Assembly (NCBI RefSeq): GCF_000732535.1
Contig: NZ_APNK01000036.1
Coordinates: forward strand, 1 to 37,377
Length of the DNA stretch: 37,377 nucleotides
DNA from: Salinisphaera hydrothermalis C41B8
GTDB lineage: Bacteria; Pseudomonadota; Gammaproteobacteria; Nevskiales; Salinisphaeraceae
Direction of reading: 5' to 3'
Below the pieces are notes generated by a model, which did not search any database, was not told where the DNA came from, and saw only the letters and a program-made list of their open reading frames with translations. The position numbers were made by a program, and so were the translations under genes. Each line of letters begins with the position of its first letter. The first letter of the stretch is position 1. Positions 9,104-16,310 of this stretch are shown piece by piece.

Positions 9104-9714
9104 GACGAGCCTCCTGCCCGTTCGGCGATCTGCTCGGTGGTGAGGCCGCTGAGTACCGACGTATCCTCGGTCGAGACCGGGTTGCGGCGCGCATCGGCGG
9201 CCTCGTCGTCGGTCTTCACCAGCAGCCACTGGCGCTTGTTGCCTTCAGTACGAAAATGCGTAAGCGCGTAGCCACCGAATATCTTCTGGCCGTGCAGGTT
9301 AACGATGAGATGGCCATCAGCCCAGCACTCGGCCAGCGATTTTTCGACCCGGCCCTCGGCATCGAGCTTGGCATTGTCGTAGGGGCCGATATCCCAGACC
9401 ATGACCGTACCGCCCCCGTATTCGCCTTCGGGGATCACGCCCTCGAAATCGGCATAGTCCAACGGGTGGTCCTCGGTCTCGATCGCCAGACGTTTGTCTC
9501 GTGGGTCGGTCGAGGGGCCCTTCGGCACCGCCCAGGACTTGAGCACGCCATCGATCTCCAGCCGGAAATCGTAATGCAGCGTCGACGCCGAATGCTTCTG
9601 TACAACGAATATCGGCGGCTTGTCGCCAGACCGCGTCGCGCCATCGCCGGAAGGCTCGGGCGTTACATCGGCACGTCGTTTGTCACGATAGGCCTTGAGC
9701 GGATCCTCAGCCAT
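9100..9714 (-). CDS. Stand-alone LigD 3'-phosphoesterase domain protein
   Basis: End-trimming module of LigD, a metal-dependent 3'-phosphatase/ribonuclease. The 204-residue product has the diagnostic block VVQKHSASTLHYDFRLEIDG with H41, H47, D49 and R51, then H83 and Y87 (EDHPLDYADFEG). These line up with the catalytic residues described for Pseudomonas aeruginosa LigD (H42, H48, D50, R52, H84, Y88). A GGAG motif precedes the ATG by 6 nt. It is the first gene of the three-gene operon, so the order PE, LIG, POL repeats the domain order of the fused enzyme. No ku gene is present in the window. Confidence 0.94.
   Translation of the reverse strand: MAEDPLKAYRDKRRADVTPEPSGDGATRSGDKPPIFVVQKHSASTLHYDFRLEIDGVLKSWAVPKGPSTDPRDKRLAIETEDHPLDYADFEGVIPEGEYGGGTVMVWDIGPYDNAKLDAEGRVEKSLAECWADGHLIVNLHGQKIFGGYALTHFRTEGNKRQWLLVKTDDEAADARRNPVSTEDTSVLSGLTTEQIAERAGGSS
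9110..9115 (-). promoter_or_regulatory. Shine-Dalgarno site of the separate ligase gene
   Basis: A perfect AGGAGG lies 6 nt before the ATG at 9103, inside the end of the phosphoesterase gene. It shows that the ligase is initiated independently and is not simply a frameshifted continuation of the upstream reading frame. Confidence 0.8.
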
Positions 9715-9742
9715 AGCCGTCTCCGCACGGATGTTTTTTTGC

Positions 9743-9772
9743 CTTATAGCCGATCGCCGAGCACTACGTCAT
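9743..9772 (-). promoter_or_regulatory. Candidate sigma70 promoter of the ligD operon
   Basis: On the minus strand ATGACG (9767-9772) and TATAAG (9743-9748) are separated by 18 nt, matching consensus at 4/6 and 5/6. Transcription would begin about 20-25 nt upstream of the phosphoesterase ATG. The divergent cytosine deaminase gene shares this intergenic region. Confidence 0.4.
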
Positions 9773-9852
9773 CCGCACTTACCCCTAACCGTACGAAGCG
9801 CCTCGCCAAACCCTTAAACTGACTCGAATATTCACAAAACGGGAGATTGGTC

Positions 9853-10296
9853 GTGTTGCACGAACCTTATATACAGGCCGCCCTGAAAGAAGCCCGGCGC
9901 GGGCGCGACGAAGGCGGCGTGCCGATCGGCTGCGTCCTAGTCCGCAACGGCGAAATCGTCGGCGCCGGGCACAACCGAAGGGTGCAGAAATCCAGCGCGA
10001 TTCTGCACGGCGAGATGGACGCGCTCGAAGCCACCGGCCGCAAGCCCGGCCTCTGGCACAAGGACGTCACCCTCTACACCACCCTCTCGCCCTGCGCCAT
10101 GTGCTCGGGGGCGATCCTGCTCTACGGCATCCCGCGGGTCGTGATCGGCGAAAACGCCTCGTTCATGGGCGAAGAAGCCCTGCTACGCGAACGCGGCGTC
10201 GAACTCACCGTGCTCGACGACGCCGACTGCAAGCAACTCATGGCCGATTTCATGCAGGCGTCGCCGGAGCTCTGGAACGAGGATATCGGGGTATAG
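9853..10296 (+). CDS. Cytosine deaminase, yeast FCY1-type zinc deaminase
   Basis: Zinc-dependent hydrolytic deaminase; cytosine to uracil is the likely reaction. The 147-residue protein has the zinc motif HGE (H52, E54) and PCAMC (C81, C84). It also shares features specific to fungal cytosine deaminase: GHNRR (N41, equivalent to substrate-contacting N51), TLYTTLSPC, GAILLYGIPRVVIGEN and the C-terminal WNEDIG (D144, equivalent to D155). Other CMP/dCMP or tRNA-adenosine deaminases lack this C-terminus. The start is the GTG at 9853, because GGGAG at 9841-9845 is 7 nt upstream; the TTG at 9847 is too close. Bacterial cytosine deaminases are more often the unrelated CodA amidohydrolase. Uracil produced could be used by the Upp encoded at 18880-19512. 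Confidence 0.88.
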   Translation: MLHEPYIQAALKEARRGRDEGGVPIGCVLVRNGEIVGAGHNRRVQKSSAILHGEMDALEATGRKPGLWHKDVTLYTTLSPCAMCSGAILLYGIPRVVIGENASFMGEEALLRERGVELTVLDDADCKQLMADFMQASPELWNEDIGV

Positions 10297-10383
10297 AAGC
10301 AGGCGAAGGCTCGTCGGAACCGACTGTCGTAGATGTCGGCTTACGACCCAAAACGGACATACGCCGCAAAACCCCGTTGTCTC

Positions 10384-10725
10384 TCATCGAGTGCGCCAAA
10401 TCGGGGCTTGCTTGAGCTGCTCATCGACAACTAGTCGCATCTTCGGCAGTAGATGGCGCGTCGCCGGCCAGACAGCGTGTACTGGTACTTCGTGTGCGGA
10501 TTGTGCTTCAAGCACGGGAACCAGGTCGCCGTTGTCGATCGATTCCCGGGCCAGCGAGCTCGGCACCTGACATAGGCCCCGGTCATTGAGAGCCGCTCGC
10601 ATGATGGCATCGCCGTCGCTTAGCTCGAAGGTCGGCCTCGGATCGATGCGTACCGATTCGCCGGCAGCATTCTCGACGGTCCAGGCGAGTGTTTGGCCAC
10701 GACGGTAATGACGCTTCCATCTGAC
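10384..10725 (-). pseudogene. Remnant of a LysR-type transcriptional regulator (effector-binding domain only)
   Basis: About 110 residues match the C-terminal half of a LysR substrate-binding domain: FELSDGDAIMRAALNDRGLC, the PSSLARESIDNGDLVPVL segment, then AVWPATRHLLPKMRLVVDEQ. The helix-turn-helix and first half of the effector domain are absent. Upstream sequence (toward 10812) is not LysR-like and gives way to the divergent 70-residue gene. No start codon suits a functional protein, so I read it as decay after an insertion or deletion that also brought in the neighbouring orphans. Confidence 0.7.
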
Positions 10726-10824
10726 CGACGACTGATTCCACCTCAACCCACGCGCTACGGGGCTCGATTCCCCGTTACACGCCGGGGGAGCTCTGCTATG
10801 CTTATCAGACAAGAGGTTTTACCT

Positions 10825-11037
10825 ATGTCCAAACTCAGCAAACTCCGCGACTACCTGAGCGACCGCGTGCCCGGCATGCAGGCCATCGAGGACTTCGAGA
10901 TCCAGCCGGAAATCCGGGGCGATAGGATCTACGCTGATCTTGATACCCTGCGCCAAAGTGAGGTTGCTGTACGCAAGGTGGCGGCGCTAAAGAAACAGGC
11001 TGTCCAGCTCAAGGGCGAGACGCACGAACCTGCGTAG
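10825..11037 (+). CDS. Small hypothetical protein (70 aa)
   Basis: The product starts MSKLSKLRDYLSDRVPGM and is charged and mostly helical, with no signal peptide or membrane segment. The start is chosen for AAGAGG 8 nt upstream (10811-10816). In-frame upstream codons reaching back to 10693 overlap the LysR remnant and look non-coding. The last third (SEVAVRKVAALKKQAVQLKG) could form a short amphipathic or coiled helix. I do not recognise the family. It is followed 39 bp later by the membrane protein gene, so the two may form a small acquired unit. Confidence 0.6.
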   Translation: MSKLSKLRDYLSDRVPGMQAIEDFEIQPEIRGDRIYADLDTLRQSEVAVRKVAALKKQAVQLKGETHEPA

Positions 11038-11076
11038 TCATCGCTGAGGGGCGCTGTACGAACAGCGGTTGCTCCG

Positions 11077-11841
11077 GTGTATCTTAATTCCGCCCTGCTG
11101 ATCGCCGGCGCCGTCGTCGTCGGCTACGTCTTCGCAGCCCGGCTGCTATGGCTCCGCTACCGGCTTCGGCTGACTCAGGGCTACCACACGTTCCTGTTCA
11201 CCGCCGCGAGCAGCGTCGTTCCACTGGCCCTGGCCGGGTTCGTGGTGTCTAGGCCCGGAATCGAATGCCGACTCGGACACCTGGTGGTTCGGCTCCTTGG
11301 TCCGGCCAGTCTGCATTTTTCGCCCCAGGCCATCTCCATCCTCGTATTGATGCTAGTTGCCTTGTTCCTTGCCGCCACGGTGCCTGTCCTTGTTCACCAC
11401 CTGGCCCGGCTATTGCTCGGCAAGAGCATGAAACAACTCAAGCTCAACGCCATGTATCTTGCCGAACCGGCGCCCACCCTGTCCGGCCTTCAGTTTTCCT
11501 CCTACCACTACGCCATCCCGATGGCCGTGACGCTTTCGGATCGGAAAGTATATGTCGGCTACCCAGCCGACATCTCCAGTTCGATGTATTCAGCCTACGG
11601 CAGCGAAATCCATCTGATCCCGCTGATCAGTGGCTATCGAGACCCAACCACGCTGGATTTCATAGCCACCACGAGCTACAAAACCGTTATGGACAAGGTG
11701 GCAGAATCCCCCGGTCGCCACGTCAACGCCCGCATGTTCACGATCAGTATTCCAGAACGGGAGGTGGTGCACGCACATCTCTACGATCCTGAGCTGGCAC
11801 CGATATTCGCAGAACACACCGATCGATCGGAGTCCGATTGA
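11077..11841 (+). CDS. Unrecognised membrane protein with cytosolic beta-rich C-terminal domain
   Basis: The 254-residue protein starts at a GTG. It has three predicted membrane helices (about residues 5-22, 38-58 and 84-108), then a soluble C-terminal domain of about 130 residues. The soluble part has alternating hydrophobic strands: AIPMAVTLSDRKVYVGYPAD, then EIHLIPLISGYRDPTTLDF, then RMFTISIPEREVVHAHLYD. The pattern of a strand, RKVYVGYP and ISGYRD recalls small SH3-like or regulatory folds, but I cannot name a family. The ribosome site is weak, with only distant GA-rich sequence. It sits beside the LysR remnant and the 70-residue orphan in what looks like an accessory insertion between conserved genes. 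Confidence 0.68.
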   Translation: MYLNSALLIAGAVVVGYVFAARLLWLRYRLRLTQGYHTFLFTAASSVVPLALAGFVVSRPGIECRLGHLVVRLLGPASLHFSPQAISILVLMLVALFLAATVPVLVHHLARLLLGKSMKQLKLNAMYLAEPAPTLSGLQFSSYHYAIPMAVTLSDRKVYVGYPADISSSMYSAYGSEIHLIPLISGYRDPTTLDFIATTSYKTVMDKVAESPGRHVNARMFTISIPEREVVHAHLYDPELAPIFAEHTDRSESD

Positions 11842-12104
11842 CACGATCGACCGGCGGCGCGCAGTTCCGTCCTGCCTGCGACCGCACCGTTCTTACACCC
11901 AAGTAAACCCGCACGATCACTCGGTGGCCTTAGCAAAATCGAGAGAATTTAATTTGGATTGAATACTTACAAAACCGCATTTTATTCGGCCCGCAACCAG
12001 CCGGCTAACGAATGACCGCTTTTGGCCGATACCAGACGCCTAGACCAGAAGACGTCGATCGTTACCTAGCATCTGCGAAAGCCGGCTGGCAGACCCTCAC
12101 GCCG

Positions 12105-12932
12105 TCAAACACGGGCCGCGTACGCGATATCGGTCAGCAGCTGCTCCAATACCCCGGACCCGGGTCCGGCGAGATGATGATCGGCCGCGACGCGTACGCG
12201 GTCGCCGGCCGCACCCATGGCATAGCCGTGGCCGGCATTCGCCAGCATGGTGATGTCGGAGTCGGCGTCGCCGAAGGCAGCCACGCGATCCAACGCAATG
12301 CCCAGATGAGCGCAGAGCGTTGCGAGTGCGTGGCCTTTGGTGGCTGTGGCCAGGTGCAGATCGTGGCATTCGGTGCCGCTCCACGAGATCACCAGTTCCG
12401 GCTGGGCGGCGACGGTGGCCTGGAGGCCGGCCAGGCCGTCATGCACGCCGTCGCACATGATCTTGAGCAGAGATTCGGGCATGGACCCGGCGTTGACGCG
12501 CTCGGCGCGCAGGTCGGGCGTCACGCCGTTACCCGCGGCCTCGCGTCCGATGCGGTCGGCCTCGCCGTAGGCGTGCCAGCGATCCGGGGCGTAGGCATGG
12601 ATACAGCCGCCGACGTCGACGAAGCGCGCTAGCGCGGCGGTAAGGGCGTCGTCCGGGGTGAAGGTTTCGGCGGCGATGGTGGTGCCGTCGGCGGCGGTGA
12701 CGAGCGTGCCGTTGAACGAAATCAGCGGCATGTTCAGACCGATCGCCTGGGCGATCTCCAGCAACGACGAGCGTTGGCGCGAACTGGCGAGCGCGACGCC
12801 GATGCCCGCGTCGTACAGACCGCGGAGTGCTGCGATCGTATGATCGTTCAACGGGTTGCGGGCATCGATAAGGGTGCCGTCGATATCGAACACGGCGAGA
12901 TCGATGGCCGGTGCCATCCGGGATTGGGTCAT
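12105..12932 (-). CDS. Cof-type HAD-IIB sugar-phosphatase-like hydrolase
   Basis: Haloacid-dehalogenase phosphatase acting on an unknown phosphorylated metabolite. The 275-residue protein has motif I VFDIDGTLID (nucleophile D16, acid D18), motif II ALASSRQRSS, a C2B cap insertion (about 80-190), a motif III lysine near TATKGHALA, and motif IV AFGDADSDITMLANAG. The ATG at 12932 is chosen because an AAGG lies 6 nt upstream; a TTG at 12953 is the only other option. It is separated by 76 bp from the downstream-facing helicase gene. Confidence 0.93.
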   Translation of the reverse strand: MTQSRMAPAIDLAVFDIDGTLIDARNPLNDHTIAALRGLYDAGIGVALASSRQRSSLLEIAQAIGLNMPLISFNGTLVTAADGTTIAAETFTPDDALTAALARFVDVGGCIHAYAPDRWHAYGEADRIGREAAGNGVTPDLRAERVNAGSMPESLLKIMCDGVHDGLAGLQATVAAQPELVISWSGTECHDLHLATATKGHALATLCAHLGIALDRVAAFGDADSDITMLANAGHGYAMGAAGDRVRVAADHHLAGPGSGVLEQLLTDIAYAARV

Positions 12933-13008
12933 CGGGAACCTTTGCGAGAACAAGCACGGTCAAGCGCGACAATGTAGCGCGCCGTGGCCGGGCGGTGCCA
13001 CGAGATAG

Positions 13009-15129
13009 CTATTGCCACAGGGCCGCCGCGGCCGCGCCCAGATCGAGCGTGGCCTCGCCGCCGGCTTGTCCGGCCGCCCGGCCCGCGTCATGTGCCGGCG
13101 CATCGACCACCGATTCGAAACAGGCCATGACCGCCGGTGTGAGAAACCGGCTGTTCGCGCCGTAGACATGGGCATCGCCGTAGGCCGCCTGCTGGGTGAC
13201 GTAATAGCGCAGCGGCGAGATCAGCGACAATTCGTTTTTCGCCCGCGTCATCGCGACATAGAGCAGGCGCCGTTCTTCTTCCAGGCCGGCTTCGGTCTTG
13301 GTGGAGAACTCGTTCGGGAACGTGCCGTCGGCCACATGCAGCACGTGCACGCTGTCCCATTCCTGGCCCTTGGCGCTGTGCACGGTCGACAGGATCAGAT
13401 AATCCTCGTCGGCCAGCGCGTCGTCGTTGTGATCGCCAGTGGCCTGGGGCGGGTCGAGCGTGAGTTCGGTGAGAAACGCCGGCGCATCGCCATAGCGCGC
13501 GCCGATGCGGGCCAGATCGTCGATATCGCCGGCGCGGGCGGTGTTGGGCGGCTCGAAGCGGGTATCGAGCTGGGCCTTGTACCAGGCGGCCGCCGGGGCC
13601 AGCGCGGCCGGCCAGGCATTGTCCGCGGCCAGGGCCGCGACCGTCTCGATCATCGCCTGCCACGCGGCGCGATCGGCACGCGCGGGCCGGAAATCGGCCA
13701 GCGCCTCGATGCGATCGCCCGCGGCCTCCAGCGCTTCAAAGGCCTGGCGCGCGGTGCCGGGACCGACGCCGGGCACGATCTGCATGCTGCGCCAGGCGGC
13801 GATTTCGTGGCGCGGATTGTCGGCCCAGCGCAACAGCCCGAGGAAGTCCTTGACGTGGGCCGCTTCCAGGAACTTGAGGCCGCCGTACTTCTTGAACGGC
13901 ACGTTGCGCCGGATCAGCTCGATTTCCAGATCATTGGCGTGGTGGCCATTGCGAAACAACACGGCCTGGCGTTTCAGATCGATGCCGGTCTCGCGCCGGG
14001 CCAGCACGGCATCGACCACCCAGCGCGCTTCGGCGGTGGTATCCATAACGGTGACATGGCGCGGCTTCACGCCAACGCCGCGCGTGGCGGTGAGCTGCTT
14101 GGCATAGGCCCGCGTGGCTTCACCCATGAGCGTGTTGGCCGCATCCAGAATCGCCTGGGTCGAGCGGTAATTGGCTTCGAGTGTGACCACCTGCGTGCCG
14201 CAGTAGGTCTTCGGGAAATCGAGGATATTGTCGACCTCGGCGGCGCGGAACCCGTAGATCGCCTGGGCATCGTCGCCGACCACCGTCAGCCCGCGGCCCG
14301 TCGGTTTCATGGCCTGCAGAATGGCAGCCTGCAGGCCGTTGGTGTCCTGGTATTCGTCGACCAGCACATGATCGAAGCGCGCGCCGATTTCGTCGGCGAG
14401 CGCGCCGTTTTGCATCACCAGATGCCAGTACAGCAGCAGATCGTCGTAATCTAGTGTGGCGCGGGCCTGCTTGCGCGCGGTGTAGTCGGCGAACAGGCGC
14501 TTGAGATCGTCGTGGTGCTCGGCGCACCAGGGAAACCAGCCGTCCAGCACCTCGACCAGCGGCGCCTGCCGGTTTACCGCAGCGGAATAGATGGCCAGAC
14601 AGGTGTCCTTGCGCGGGAAGCGCTTGCCGCCGTCGCGCGAGCGCGCGGCGAGCCCGGCATCGTGGCGGGCCACATCCATCAGATCGGCCGCATCGCCCCG
14701 ATCCAGAATCGAGAAGGCCTCGTCCAGCCCGAGGCGCGGCGCGTACTCGCGCAGCAGCCGGGCGCCGATGGCATGAAACGTACCCGCCCAGGGCAGCCGT
14801 ACGCCCTGGCCTTTCCGACCACGCGTGGCGAGCGCGGATTCGCAGATCGCATGCGCGCGGCGCGTCATTTCCTCGGCGGCGCGACGCGAGAACGTCAGCA
14901 ACAGAATACGGCGCGGGTCCACGCCTGAGAGCACCAGATGCGCGGCCCGATGCGACAGCGTCTGCGTCTTGCCGCTGCCCGCACCGGCCAGAATCAACAG
15001 CGGATCGGCATCCCAGCCGCAGGGCGCGGCCATACCGAAACCGGCGGCCTCGCGCTGGGCCGGATTCAGCCCGGCGAGATGATCGTCGGCCGCAGCCGGT
15101 ACCTGGAGATCGTCAACGGTCGCACTCAT
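13009..15129 (-). CDS. UvrD/Rep-family SF1A ATP-dependent DNA helicase
   Basis: 3'-5' DNA helicase of the UvrD/PcrA/Rep group. In order it has the Q motif LNPAQREAAG, Walker A LAGAGSGKT (about 47-55), LLTFSRRAAEEM (Ia), DEYQDTNGLQ (II), VVGDDAQAIYGFRAA (III), LEANYRSTQAIL (IV), QEWDSVHVLHVADGTFPNEF (V) and EEERRLLYVAMTRAKNELSL (VI). At 706 residues it lacks the long C-terminal tail of UvrD. The start at MSATVDD is preferred over upstream codons, which would run into the perfect palindrome at 15146-15176. It is likely a repair or recombination helicase, but substrate and partner are unknown. Confidence 0.93.
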   Translation of the reverse strand: MSATVDDLQVPAAADDHLAGLNPAQREAAGFGMAAPCGWDADPLLILAGAGSGKTQTLSHRAAHLVLSGVDPRRILLLTFSRRAAEEMTRRAHAICESALATRGRKGQGVRLPWAGTFHAIGARLLREYAPRLGLDEAFSILDRGDAADLMDVARHDAGLAARSRDGGKRFPRKDTCLAIYSAAVNRQAPLVEVLDGWFPWCAEHHDDLKRLFADYTARKQARATLDYDDLLLYWHLVMQNGALADEIGARFDHVLVDEYQDTNGLQAAILQAMKPTGRGLTVVGDDAQAIYGFRAAEVDNILDFPKTYCGTQVVTLEANYRSTQAILDAANTLMGEATRAYAKQLTATRGVGVKPRHVTVMDTTAEARWVVDAVLARRETGIDLKRQAVLFRNGHHANDLEIELIRRNVPFKKYGGLKFLEAAHVKDFLGLLRWADNPRHEIAAWRSMQIVPGVGPGTARQAFEALEAAGDRIEALADFRPARADRAAWQAMIETVAALAADNAWPAALAPAAAWYKAQLDTRFEPPNTARAGDIDDLARIGARYGDAPAFLTELTLDPPQATGDHNDDALADEDYLILSTVHSAKGQEWDSVHVLHVADGTFPNEFSTKTEAGLEEERRLLYVAMTRAKNELSLISPLRYYVTQQAAYGDAHVYGANSRFLTPAVMACFESVVDAPAHDAGRAAGQAGGEATLDLGAAAAALWQ

Positions 15130-15145
15130 GCCGTGACGCTGCCAT

Positions 15146-15176
15146 GCCCGGTGGGTCAGATCTTGACCCACCGGGC
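15146..15176. terminator. Perfect 31-nt palindrome between hydrolase and helicase genes
   Basis: GCCCGGTGGGTCA and TGACCCACCGGGC form perfect 13-bp arms around a GATCT loop. The palindrome begins 5 nt beyond the hydrolase stop and ends 16 nt before the helicase ATG. It would form a very stable RNA hairpin, but no T-run follows in either direction. It may be a factor-assisted terminator, an attenuator hiding the helicase start, or a protein-binding site. Confidence 0.55.
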
Positions 15177-15181
15177 GATTC

Positions 15182-15937
15182 TCACGGCGTGGGCGCGATG
15201 CGCTGGCGGATCAGCTCGGCCAGATGCGCGTAGCGACGATCGAAATGATGGCCGCCGGGTAAGCCGAGCACGTCGAAGCCGGCCGCTTTCAACTCGTCGC
15301 AGGTGGCATGCGGATCGTCCACGCCGTAGAGACAGCTCGTGCGCGCAGCGGGCAGGCGCCGCGCTTCCGGCATGACGTCGCGGCCTTGAGGGCCGAGCCC
15401 CACCCACGCGAGCACGTGATAGCCGAACGTGATGTGGGCGGCGAGCCCCAGCAGTACGACATGCGCTACCTCGGCCTGAGTAGCGGACGGTAACCGGTTG
15501 TAGAGAAACGGCATGACGTCCGCACCGCGCGAATAGCCGATAAGCACCACGCGCGGGCGCTGCCAGCGCTCGCGATACGTCTGGATGACGCGATCGAGGT
15601 CCGCGGCCGCATCGTCGGGCGTGTGGTGGTGCCAGTAGTACCGCAGCGAGTCCCAACCGACGACGCCGTAGCCGGCCTTGGCCAACGACTGGCCGACGGC
15701 CTTGTCGAGCCCGGCCCAGCCGCCGTCGCCGGAAAGCATGACGACCAGCGTGTCGGACGCGGCGGGCGGATCCGCTGTGTCGGATGACGCGGCGCGCGGC
15801 GGATACACGACCAGCGGCAGATCGGCCACGCCGGGCGCCAGCGGCGCCCCGCCGGGATGGAACACACAGCCCGGCACGCCGGCCAGAATCGCCACCAGAC
15901 CGGCGCACCAGGCCAGTCGTTCGAGAAAAAATCGCAT
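15182..15937 (-). CDS. AcvB/VirJ-like periplasmic alpha/beta hydrolase
   Basis: Alpha/beta-hydrolase of the AcvB/VirJ family; AcvB-type members hydrolyse aminoacyl-phosphatidylglycerol in the periplasm. The 251-residue protein begins with a signal peptide, MRFFLERLAWCAGLVAILAG, followed by VPGC. That could be a lipoprotein cleavage site with an unusual proline, giving a lipid-anchored enzyme. The body has VVMLSGDGGWAGLDKAVG, the nucleophile elbow GYSRGAD (S137) and a late PGGHHFDRRY, which would supply the catalytic histidine. AcvB itself often has two domains; this is a one-domain form like VirJ. The signal peptide decides the start; the in-frame start at 15967 is rejected. No lpiA/mprF-type synthase is nearby, so the lipid substrate is an inference. 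Confidence 0.85.
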   Translation of the reverse strand: MRFFLERLAWCAGLVAILAGVPGCVFHPGGAPLAPGVADLPLVVYPPRAASSDTADPPAASDTLVVMLSGDGGWAGLDKAVGQSLAKAGYGVVGWDSLRYYWHHHTPDDAAADLDRVIQTYRERWQRPRVVLIGYSRGADVMPFLYNRLPSATQAEVAHVVLLGLAAHITFGYHVLAWVGLGPQGRDVMPEARRLPAARTSCLYGVDDPHATCDELKAAGFDVLGLPGGHHFDRRYAHLAELIRQRIAPTP

Positions 15938-15984
15938 ATCCGTATGAACCACGTCTCGGCAGGGCATCGACGAGCGGTTAGACT

Positions 15985-16254
15985 AGGGCCAGTTGAGGCT
16001 TCGCGCGAGTCCGCGCCAAGCACTGTTTTGCGGCAAGACGAGGCGTAGCGAGCGTGGCGTAGTGGTTCTACGCTAGCGAACTACAACGCTGTATTGCCGC
16101 AAAACAGCGCTTGTCCCTTCGGGTTGGGCCGCAAATCCCGCCCGGCGGCGTTGCGAGTCTGGGTCGTGACTCGCCACGACGCGGCGACTCGCGCCTTGCC
16201 GGACACGATTTGCGGACGCCAACGCGGCGCTCGCACGAAACCTCAACTGGCCCT
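15985..16254. repeat. Three-armed palindromic element (possible structured RNA or MITE)
   Basis: Nested perfect or near-perfect stems span 270 nt. The outer stem is 15985-15998 with 16241-16254 (14 of 14 pairs, with further pairing inward through TTCG and GCGAG). Arm A is 16017-16036 with 16094-16113 (19 of 20 pairs), capped by GCGTAG/CTACGC. Arm B is 16129-16137 with 16207-16215, then 16142-16146 with 16198-16202, 16153-16159 with 16186-16192, and 16163-16168 with 16175-16180. It fills most of the divergent region between the hydrolase and aminotransferase genes and ends 56 nt before the latter. No target-site duplication is obvious. Confidence 0.7.
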
Positions 16255-16310
16255 CGAGTCCGCCGTTTCGCGCCGCCGAAGCGGCACCGATGCAACGCAA
16301 AGGATAAGCC

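Noticed and set aside
7203-9714. ligD as a single gene broken by frameshifts
   Set aside because: Both junctions are canonical start/stop overlaps and the ligase start has a perfect AGGAGG, which frameshift errors would not create.
13012-14454. 480-codon ORF on the plus strand
   Set aside because: It is antisense to the UvrD-like helicase, whose motifs are all present; long antisense frames are expected in GC-rich DNA and the translation has no domain.
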